The notes beneath the pieces were generated by a model, which did not search any database, was not told the DNA's origin, and saw only the letters and a program-made list of their open reading frames with translations. Position numbers and translations under genes: made by a program. This document shows, piece after piece, positions 1-5,154 of a stretch of 5,154 nucleotides of DNA. Source of the DNA: Verrucomicrobia subdivision 6 bacterium (GTDB lineage: Bacteria; Verrucomicrobiota; Verrucomicrobiia; Methylacidiphilales; Verrucolacustridaceae); contig CAMBGW010000154.1 of the NCBI GenBank assembly GCA_945866245.1, positions 1 through 5,154 of the forward strand, given 5' to 3'. The first letter of the stretch is position 1. Each line of letters opens with the position of its first letter.

Positions 1-1052
1 ATCAAAGCACGTGCCTCCTCCGCAGTCGCTCCGATGGCCTTCATTCCAGGCGGCACCCTCATCTCCCGCGTGACACATCCACTTCCACCCCGCACCGCCA
101 ATCCCACCCGATCCAGCACCAAAGCCAGCGCCTCCGCCTCCAAACCCGCGAAGCTCACTGCTAGGTGCGCCGGATTTCTCTCCGCCCCCAACGGTGCCCC
201 ATGCAACTTCGCTATCCCCACTTTTTTCTGCACCCCATGCCAGAAAAGCCTCTGTGCACCCCCTGCCTCCTTTCGAAACGCCTCCCCCTTCTTTCCCCAC
301 TCTTCCACCGCTACACCCAATCCCACAATCGCAGGAAGATTCTCCGTTCCTGCACGTCGATCTCCCTCCTGCCTGCCGCCCTCCAGCCATGCAGCCCAAG
401 CCGTACCCGACCGGATCAACAAAGCCCCCGAACCCTTCGGACCTCCCAATCGATGCCCCGACAACGCCACTAAATCCGCTCCGCTCTCCTCCACCGAAAA
501 GGAAACCCAACCCGCACCGTGAGTCGCATCCACAAACAGTTTCGCCCCTACCCGGTCCGCAAACTTCCTTGCCTCAGCAATTTTTTGCACTGTCCCCAGG
601 TCGTGATGGGCGAGATGCACGCAAACCAGTCCCTTATCTTTCTCAACCTTTATCTCTCCCCACTTCAATCGACCCTCAGCATCCACCGGTACTCTGACCA
701 AAGTAAATCCCCTCTTTCCCAATGTCCGCACCGCACTCTCCACAGCAGGATGCTCCATCTCACTGACATAGATCGTCCCGTTTTGCACCGCCTCTCCCCA
801 TCCCCGAATCGCTGACTGCACCGCCTCCGTTCCCCCCGAGGTAAAAATCACCCCCTCCATATCCTTCGCTCCTAAAAAAGTCGCCACTCTCTGCCGTGCC
901 TTCTCCAGCTCTTCCCGCGCCTCCCTACCTTCCCGATGCCCGCCTCCGGGAGAAGCTTGGATCCCCACCAAATATCTCAACATCTCCTTCTGCACCGCAG
1001 GCAACAAAGCTCCGCCTGCAGCATGATCCAGATAAATCCGCTCAGCGCTCAT
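1..1052 (-). CDS. Cysteine desulfurase (NifS/IscS-like) homologue lacking the PLP lysine; 3' end outside window
   Basis: This frame is open for 350 codons from the ATG at 1052 to the left edge, so perhaps 30-40 C-terminal residues are missing. It has the fold-type I class V aminotransferase layout of NifS/IscS: IYLDHAAGG (6-14), TSGGTEA (71-77), EHPAVESA (100-107, His101 = PLP-stacking His), FVDATHG (173-179, Asp175 = pyridine-N Asp), SGHRLGGPKG (198-207), RRAGTEN (232-238) and GGSGCVT (322-328, Cys326 = persulfide Cys in a group-I-length loop). True family members convert cysteine to alanine and pass sulfur on for Fe-S clusters or tRNA thiolation. Here the Schiff-base Lys is Arg201, and the usual Asn of VNNEIG and Gln of VDATQ are His150 and His178. 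Family membership is clear; desulfurase activity is doubtful. It overlaps the mutL stop by one base. The frame is intact with normal G-rich codon use, so it is not an obvious pseudogene. The partner protein and role are unknown. Confidence 0.88.
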   Translation of the reverse strand, partial: MSAERIYLDHAAGGALLPAVQKEMLRYLVGIQASPGGGHREGREAREELEKARQRVATFLGAKDMEGVIFTSGGTEAVQSAIRGWGEAVQNGTIYVSEMEHPAVESAVRTLGKRGFTLVRVPVDAEGRLKWGEIKVEKDKGLVCVHLAHHDLGTVQKIAEARKFADRVGAKLFVDATHGAGWVSFSVEESGADLVALSGHRLGGPKGSGALLIRSGTAWAAWLEGGRQEGDRRAGTENLPAIVGLGVAVEEWGKKGEAFRKEAGGAQRLFWHGVQKKVGIAKLHGAPLGAERNPAHLAVSFAGLEAEALALVLDRVGLAVRGGSGCVTREMRVPPGMKAIGATAEEARAL

Positions 1053-1054
1053 CA
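1050..1054 (-). promoter_or_regulatory. TGATG stop/start overlap coupling mutL to the desulfurase-like gene
   Basis: On the minus strand the mutL stop TGA (1054-1052) shares its A with the ATG (1052-1050) of the next gene. No good Shine-Dalgarno sequence lies at the usual distance upstream (the sequence there is GGGCGGGCTG), so ribosomes finishing mutL probably restart here. This fixes the start of the desulfurase-like protein and supports co-translation. The start is well placed for the family, because the conserved YLD motif begins at residue 7. Confidence 0.7.
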
Positions 1055-2794
1055 GCCCGCCCGACCGAACTTCCGCTCCAGCTCCGCCTGACTTAAAAGA
1101 ATCATCGTCGGTCTCCCATGCGGACAAGTATACGGCAACTCACACCCCAACAAATCCCCCAGTAAGCGAATCGCCTCCTCCTCCGTCAGACGATCGTTCG
1201 CCTTGATCGCATGCCGGCAGACCGTCTTGGCAATTACATCTTCACTCAGCTTCCGATCGTTCCGCGTACTCGTCCCCCCCATCTCCAAATCCGCCACCAC
1301 CCCCCGGACAAACTCCTCCACCGCCAGTGTCTTAATCCGAGGAGGTAATGCATCGATCAGAAAAGAGTTTCCCCCCATCGAAGAAATTCCCAGCCCTACT
1401 CTGCCCAACTCATCCACCTGATTTTTTAGAAACTGCGCCTGCACGGGTGGAAACTCCACCGTCACCGGGTAAAGCAATCTCTGCCCAGCAACCTCCTCCT
1501 GCGCCACCTGCTTCAGCAGCTGCTCAAACAATATCCGCTCATGGGCCGCATGCTGATCAATCAAAACCGCACCCCCATCTTTTTCCGCCACCACATACAG
1601 GTGATCAATCACCCCAACAAACCGCCAACCTGCAGGAATTCCCCTCTTGCTCTCGACCTCCAATCCTAACGTCGGCTCCTCCCCACCCACCCTCGCTAAG
1701 CTCGCCGAAAGCAAGGGCGACGGCTGGTTCGAAGTCGAGTGCGTTGCCGATAAAGAGGGAAAGGTACCACCCGATATCGCGGGCATCGGTAGAGGCCCCA
1801 CCGCTCCACCTCGCAGTACCTCCGACACCGCCCCGCTGACAAAACGCCGAATATCCCCATCCTGGCGAAATCGCACCTCCCTCTTCGCTGGGTGAACATT
1901 GACATCCACCCCCGCAGGATCCACCTCCAGAAAAAGAACCGCCACCGGAAATCGTCCCCGCATCAGAGCGTTGTGATACCCCTCAAGCAGCGCCGCATTC
2001 AAACTCATGCTTTGCACGGGTCGCCCATTCACAAAAAGAATCTGCTCCGCCCGCGTTGCCCGACTCACCCCTGGCCTTCCCAGAACCCCCCGCAAACTCA
2101 TTCCCCCATCCTCCACATCCAGCGGCAAGACCGACCCCCTCCACTCCTTTCCAAATACAGCGATCAGTCTCTCCTCAAAGCTCTCGCGTGCCGTGTCCTG
2201 CCAAAAAACCGCGCCATCTCTCCTCAGTACCCAACTCACATCCGGCCGTGCCAACGCGGTCAACCTTATCCCCTGCTCGATATGCCCCCACTCCGTCTCC
2301 TCCGTTCGCAAAAACTTTCTTCGCCCTGGCACGTGAGAAAAAAGCTGCCTTACCTCAATGCTCGTCCCTGAAGGACAACCCGTCTGCCCCGCCCGCACCA
2401 CTTTTCCTCCATCGATAACCACCTCAGTCCCCTCCGCCGCATCCGCCTCTCGCGTCTTTAAGGTAAAGCGGCTCACCGAGGCGATACTCGGAAGCGCCTC
2501 TCCCCGAAATCCAAAGGTTCGAATTCCAAGTAAATCAGATGCTTCCCGAATCTTACTCGTCGCATGCCTCTCTAAAGCCAACAGCGCATCCTCCGGCCCC
2601 ATCCCATGCCCGTCATCGGTCACACGAATCAAAGACCTTCCCCCCCTCTCCACACTTACCTCCACTTTTTTTGCTCCAGCATCCAAGGAGTTTTCTACCA
2701 GCTCCTTGACCACCGAGGCGGGCCTCTCCACCACCTCCCCCGCCGCAATTCGGTTGGCCACCACTTCCGCCAAGAGGCGGATTCTCTGACTCAT
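1052..2794 (-). CDS. mutL: DNA mismatch repair protein MutL (endonuclease type)
   Basis: MutL is the dimeric ATPase that links MutS mismatch recognition to strand incision. The N-terminal GHKL ATPase domain (about 1-330) shows all its motifs: KELVENSLDAG (30-40, catalytic Glu31 and Mg-binding Asn35), DDGHGM (60-65), ATSKI (78-82), GFRGEAL (95-101) and NVHPAKREVRF (299-309). A short Ser/Pro-rich linker (about 335-385) leads to the C-terminal dimerisation domain. There DQHAAHERILFE (413-424) exactly fits DQHA-x2-E-x4-E, with supporting CRHAIKA (526-532) and CPHGRP (557-562), the zinc and active-site motifs of nicking MutL. E. coli-type MutL lacks these, so repair here is expected to be MutH/Dam-independent. 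At 580 residues it is slightly short for the family (about 600-650), mainly in the linker. The start is set by a strong GAGAGGAG site and by IAAGEVVERP at residues 17-26. It lies between parB and the desulfurase-like gene. Confidence 0.97.
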   Translation of the reverse strand: MSQRIRLLAEVVANRIAAGEVVERPASVVKELVENSLDAGAKKVEVSVERGGRSLIRVTDDGHGMGPEDALLALERHATSKIREASDLLGIRTFGFRGEALPSIASVSRFTLKTREADAAEGTEVVIDGGKVVRAGQTGCPSGTSIEVRQLFSHVPGRRKFLRTEETEWGHIEQGIRLTALARPDVSWVLRRDGAVFWQDTARESFEERLIAVFGKEWRGSVLPLDVEDGGMSLRGVLGRPGVSRATRAEQILFVNGRPVQSMSLNAALLEGYHNALMRGRFPVAVLFLEVDPAGVDVNVHPAKREVRFRQDGDIRRFVSGAVSEVLRGGAVGPLPMPAISGGTFPSLSATHSTSNQPSPLLSASLARVGGEEPTLGLEVESKRGIPAGWRFVGVIDHLYVVAEKDGGAVLIDQHAAHERILFEQLLKQVAQEEVAGQRLLYPVTVEFPPVQAQFLKNQVDELGRVGLGISSMGGNSFLIDALPPRIKTLAVEEFVRGVVADLEMGGTSTRNDRKLSEDVIAKTVCRHAIKANDRLTEEEAIRLLGDLLGCELPYTCPHGRPTMILLSQAELERKFGRAG

Positions 2795-2801
2795 CGATCA
2801 G

Positions 2802-2809
2802 CTCCTCTC
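2802..2809 (-). promoter_or_regulatory. Shine-Dalgarno site of mutL, overlapping the parB stop
   Basis: The minus strand reads GAGAGGAG seven bases before the mutL ATG at 2794. Its first two bases are the last two of the parB stop TGA (2810-2808), so a ribosome terminating on parB sits over the mutL initiation site. It is the only strong ribosome binding site I see in the window and it decides the mutL start. Confidence 0.8.
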
Positions 2810-3716
2810 AGATTGCGGAGCGAACCCCCAGATGCGTACTCAATCTCTCCAACTCATCAGCCGATGTGTAAGGCAGCTCGATATGACCCCGATCCGCTCG
2901 ACCCACAACCCGCGCCCGTGTTCCCGTGGCCCGCTGCAGCTTTAACTCTAAATCTCGCCAGTCGGCTCCGACAAAACCTCTCCCTTTTTTCCGTCCCCTC
3001 GTTCCATTCGTCTGGCGCCTCACCAAAGCTTCCGCCTGCCGTACACTCAAGCCCCGCTTGACCACTTCCCGACCAATCGAACTCTGCGCCGCAGGCTCAC
3101 TTAACCCTAAAATCGCCTTCGCGTGCCCCACCGTGATCTGCTTCGATCGCAGAAGATCCCTCACCTCCGTGGGTAACGATCGCAGACGCAGCGCATTCGC
3201 TACCGTGGCCCTCTTTTTTCCCACTCTCTCCGCCACCTCCTCCTGCTTTAAGCCAAACGTCTCGATCAAGGTTGCGTATCCATCCGCCTCCTCCACCGGA
3301 TCCAGCTCCGCCCGCTGCAAATTTTCAATTAAGGCCAGCTCCAACACCTGCTGATCCGTTGCCTGCCGAACAATCACTGGAACCTTTGCCAGGTTTAAGG
3401 TGCGAGCCGCTCTCCACCGCCTCTCCCCTGCGATCAACTCGTACCCGCTTCCTTTCGGAGATCGACGCACAATCAGAGGTTGAAAAATCCCACGGGCTCG
3501 AATCGAATCCACCAACTCCGCCAGATTCTCTTCCGCAAAAACTCGCCGCGGTTGCAGCGGGCTTGGCCCCACCTCTCCCACCGCTAACTGGATAATCTTC
3601 TCCCCCTCTTCACCCCGAACCTCTGGCGCTACGATAGGGGCCGTACTGCTGGACGGAACGCTTGATGCCCCTCCTAAAAGAGCACCCAAACCTCTGCCTA
3701 AAGGGGATTTGGCCAT
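2808..3716 (-). CDS. parB: Chromosome-partitioning protein ParB (parS-binding CTP-switch family)
   Basis: ParB binds parS sites near the replication origin, loads as a CTP-dependent sliding clamp and works with the ATPase ParA in segregating new origins. The 302-residue product from the ATG at 3716 has the typical chromosomal N-terminus (MAKSPLGRGLGALLGG), the ParB/Srx domain (about 40-130) with the CTP-binding motif GERRWRAAR (97-105) and the following ENLQRAELDPVEEA (131-144), then the helix-turn-helix DNA-binding region (about 156-182, LKQEEVAERVG to the NALRLRSLP segment), and a C-terminal dimerisation segment (about 251-296). The frame stays open upstream for 49 more codons into the protease gene, but that stretch is not ParB-like. 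An in-frame GTG at 3725 is an alternative start; neither has a good Shine-Dalgarno sequence. No parA lies immediately upstream, which is unusual for a chromosomal parB. mutL follows 13 bases downstream. Confidence 0.95.
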   Translation of the reverse strand: MAKSPLGRGLGALLGGASSVPSSSTAPIVAPEVRGEEGEKIIQLAVGEVGPSPLQPRRVFAEENLAELVDSIRARGIFQPLIVRRSPKGSGYELIAGERRWRAARTLNLAKVPVIVRQATDQQVLELALIENLQRAELDPVEEADGYATLIETFGLKQEEVAERVGKKRATVANALRLRSLPTEVRDLLRSKQITVGHAKAILGLSEPAAQSSIGREVVKRGLSVRQAEALVRRQTNGTRGRKKGRGFVGADWRDLELKLQRATGTRARVVGRADRGHIELPYTSADELERLSTHLGVRSAI

Positions 3717-3801
3717 TCTCGCCACGGTAAGGTTCGGCGTAGCCTCGTCAACTCCACCCCACCCCCCACTCGAATAACGTGGGAACGAAAAACGGAAATT
3801 C
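3717..3801 (-). other. 85-base G-rich spacer upstream of parB
   Basis: This gap separates the protease stop from the parB start. On the transcribed strand it holds the pair CCCAC/GTGGG (3783-3779 with 3769-3765, nine-base loop), directly followed by the G-rich run GTGGGGGGTGGGGTGG (3769-3754). There is no U-tract after the hairpin, so it is not a classical terminator. A TTGACG hexamer at 3751-3746 could be a -35 box, but no convincing -10 follows. The parB promoter therefore remains unidentified; it may lie here in an unrecognised form or transcription may come through from the protease gene. Confidence 0.35.
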
Positions 3802-4689
3802 TTAAGACCTGCGACCGACCGAACGCCGCACCAGCAAACAGGCCGATAGAAAAGCAGCCCCAACGAAAAGTAAACTTTGGGATGACGGCTCGGGCACCGA
3901 AACGCCCCCGATCACATCAACCGCGGTTGAGTATGAGGAAATTCGAATAAAGTAGTTGTCGTCTGATTCTGTTGAGTTGAATTGGAAACTCGCCAATGAG
4001 TAGCCGCTGTTTTGGACATATGCGCCCAGCCCAACAAGATACCAATCGCTTCCAATCTGGCGAAAAAGAGCACTTCCAGAATCATAGATCGTCAGCGCCG
4101 CCTCGTTGGCACCTGCATTGGTATTGAACTGGGTTCGCAACAGATCGGAGATATAACCACCTACTTGCTCGGCACTTCTCGTTCCATCCACAAAATTGGT
4201 TCCCCATCTTTTGATCGCCGTTGAGCTATCGCCCCACGCAACCGGACTCGAACTTAAGAGTGAACTGCTAGCCCGCCCTACCCCATACCCAACCAAATAA
4301 GAATTCCCTGTATCTCCCGAAGGATTAGTATTCAACCGAACCCCGTTCAGTCCGGGATCCGATGCTAAACGCACCAGCTTCATATCCGCCCTCCCGATCG
4401 CCACAGCAGGGGAGGAATCCAAAAGATAATCAACAAACCCAACCTTCACGCTGGTCAAAGGCCCCACATGGCCCGCTGTCAGCACATAACGATTCCCCAA
4501 GTAAACTCCTGTGCCAATGGGACCCGAATCACTTCGCATCTGGACCACATTCTCCCAAGGCAAGTTGAGACCCGCAGGACTCGATAAATTAGCCTCATTT
4601 CCCAGACTATAAAAAACGATCGCACGTGCTTGATCAAATGGTGAAAAGAGTAACCAGAGCCCGCCCCATAAAAGCCGAGAGACCTTCAT
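3802..4689 (-). CDS. Secreted trypsin-like serine protease with PEP-CTERM sorting tail
   Basis: The 295-residue product starts with a signal peptide (residues 1-23: basic MKVSR, hydrophobic LLWGGLWLLF, cleavage probably after ARA at 21-23). The body resembles a chymotrypsin/trypsin-fold protease: LTAGHV (70-75) gives catalytic His74, GRADMKLVRL (99-108) gives Asp102, and YDSGSALF (202-209) gives Ser204. The last motif departs from the usual GDSGGP: Tyr replaces the first Gly and Ser-Ala replaces Gly-Pro. The C-terminus is a textbook PEP-CTERM signal: VPEPSS (265-270), a membrane segment (about 272-287) and an Arg-rich end (RRSVGRRS). Such proteins are normally processed by an exosortase and displayed at the surface or in the extracellular matrix; no exosortase gene is in the window. 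The only cysteine is in the tail helix, so there are no disulfides. Substrate unknown. It appears to have its own promoter, and its coding strand is less G-rich than that of the downstream genes. Confidence 0.88.
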   Translation of the reverse strand: MKVSRLLWGGLWLLFSPFDQARAIVFYSLGNEANLSSPAGLNLPWENVVQMRSDSGPIGTGVYLGNRYVLTAGHVGPLTSVKVGFVDYLLDSSPAVAIGRADMKLVRLASDPGLNGVRLNTNPSGDTGNSYLVGYGVGRASSSLLSSSPVAWGDSSTAIKRWGTNFVDGTRSAEQVGGYISDLLRTQFNTNAGANEAALTIYDSGSALFRQIGSDWYLVGLGAYVQNSGYSLASFQFNSTESDDNYFIRISSYSTAVDVIGGVSVPEPSSQSLLFVGAAFLSACLLVRRSVGRRS

Positions 4690-4695
4690 GGTTCT

Positions 4696-4723
4696 ATTTT
4701 ACCTACACAACCCGAAAACTCAA
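4696..4723 (-). promoter_or_regulatory. Predicted sigma-70-like promoter of the protease gene, possibly giving a leaderless mRNA
   Basis: The minus strand has TTGAGT (4723-4718) as a -35 box, a 16-base spacer and TAAAAT (4701-4696) as a -10 box, five of six to consensus. The -35 box overlaps the stop codon of the upstream gene. Only six bases lie between the -10 box and the protease ATG at 4689, so transcription would start at or within a base or two of the start codon. No convincing Shine-Dalgarno sequence precedes that ATG, which fits a leaderless message. This is a pattern match only. Confidence 0.45.
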
Positions 4724-5154
4724 CAGGCCTTAGACCTCTTTCCCGCTTGATAACCAAACAATCTTCGCCTCTGGATCAGCGCAGCCACCGCGCTTGGAAC
4801 GCTCTCCTGCCACCCGCTCTTCCCACACCGAATATTGCGCAAAATTTCAGAGCTTGCGCATACAGGCAAATCCTTTTCTGTCCCCGCAAGATCGACAATC
4901 TTTCCCTGGTGGAGAAGAAACTGGTGCAGATCTCGGGAAGCCTTTGGCACGCTCAGACTATGCCCCGTGACATACTTTCCCGTCACCCCATCGTACCCAG
5001 GGTGCACAAAGAGCTTCACCCCTGGCAAAAAGAGCCGCCCCATGCCCTCTAAAATCCCCCCCGCCAAATCACTGTAAAACTCTGGATCCAAAATCTTACT
5101 CAACAGCGGAACCCCAATCACAAAACCCACCGAACCCTTAGTTCGTTGCGTCAA
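4720..5154 (-). CDS. Conserved protein of uncertain function, C-terminal 144 residues (5' end outside window)
   Basis: The frame is open to the right edge. The first visible codon is TTG, and the text there (TQRTKGSVGFVIGVPLL) reads like the interior of a domain, so the gene almost certainly begins outside the window. Visible segments are DLAGGILEGMGRLF (30-43), a strand-like VKLFVHPGYDGVTGKYVTG (46-64) and a C-terminal block with SSEILRNI (102-109), SGWQESVPSAVAALI (113-127) and RRRLFGY (129-135), ending in a short basic tail. From memory this resembles the C-terminus of long bacterial proteins, seen in planctomycetes, verrucomicrobia and cyanobacteria, that carry inconsistent database names including nicotinate-nucleotide adenylyltransferase. 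I cannot confirm that, and no nucleotidyltransferase HxGH motif falls in the visible part. No signal peptide or membrane segment is seen. It ends 30 bases before the protease gene, with the protease -35 box over its stop codon. Confidence 0.7.
   Translation of the reverse strand: MTQRTKGSVGFVIGVPLLSKILDPEFYSDLAGGILEGMGRLFLPGVKLFVHPGYDGVTGKYVTGHSLSVPKASRDLHQFLLHQGKIVDLAGTEKDLPVCASSEILRNIRCGKSGWQESVPSAVAALIQRRRLFGYQAGKRSKAC

Noticed and set aside
2330..2335. CACGTG cores at 8-13, 2330-2335 and 4623-4628 as possible parS sites near parB
   Set aside because: All three lie inside coding sequence, and the flanks depart from the parS consensus TGTTTCACGTGAAACA. The best, at 2330, matches only about 10 of 16 positions. 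The hexamer alone is expected by chance in GC-rich DNA.
3720..3751. TTGACG (3751-3746) as the -35 box of a parB promoter
   Set aside because: No recognisable -10 box follows at 15-19 bases; the region is GC-rich (TTACCG/ACCGTG).
3765..3783. CCCAC/GTGGG stem-loop as a terminator after the protease gene
   Set aside because: The stem is only five pairs with a nine-base loop and is followed on the transcribed strand by Gs, not Us.
3717..3863. A 49-residue N-terminal extension of ParB starting at 3863
   Set aside because: It would overlap the end of the protease gene, has no ParB-like sequence, and the typical ParB N-terminus begins at the ATG at 3716.
34..5077. Many plus-strand open frames, including ones of 140-167 codons inside mutL and the desulfurase-like gene
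   Set aside because: They are Pro/Ser-rich antisense shadows arising from the C-rich strand opposite real genes, with no domain-like motifs.
5152..5154. TTG at the right edge as a true start of the last gene
   Set aside because: It is the first codon of the window by chance; the protein there reads as domain interior and no upstream sequence is available to judge a start.
1..5154. tRNA, rRNA, CRISPR repeats, insertion-sequence ends or attachment sites
   Set aside because: Coding sequence fills almost the whole window, the gaps are at most 85 bases, and no spaced repeats or terminal inverted repeats were found by eye.

Overview
The window carries five genes, all on the minus strand and tightly packed. 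Read in the direction of transcription (right to left) they are: the C-terminal part of an unidentified conserved protein (4720-5154, runs off the right edge); a secreted trypsin-like serine protease with a PEP-CTERM sorting tail (3802-4689); the chromosome-partitioning protein ParB (2808-3716); the mismatch-repair protein MutL of the endonuclease type (1052-2794); and a NifS/IscS-family cysteine desulfurase homologue (1-1052, runs off the left edge) whose PLP-binding lysine is replaced by arginine. No RNA gene, mobile element, CRISPR array or long non-coding stretch is visible; the gaps are 13, 30 and 85 bases.

Organism: a Gram-negative bacterium. The PEP-CTERM tail implies an exosortase system in an outer-membrane-bearing cell, and MutL with the DQHA endonuclease motif implies methyl-independent mismatch repair. 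The combination, together with the style of the right-edge protein, fits the Verrucomicrobia/PVC group best. This is inference from remembered family distributions, not a database match.

Layout: parB, mutL and the desulfurase-like gene look like one transcription and translation unit. The parB stop codon lies inside the mutL ribosome binding site, and the mutL stop overlaps the next start as TGATG. The protease gene seems to be a separate unit with its own promoter, placed so that its mRNA would begin at or next to the start codon. Its coding strand is less G-rich than that of the three-gene block downstream. parB has no parA immediately upstream.

The most interesting item is the desulfurase-like protein. 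It keeps the substrate-attacking cysteine, the PLP-stacking histidine and the PLP-pyridine aspartate, but it has lost the Schiff-base lysine and several other pocket residues, so it may be a repurposed or catalytically altered desulfurase co-expressed with MutL.
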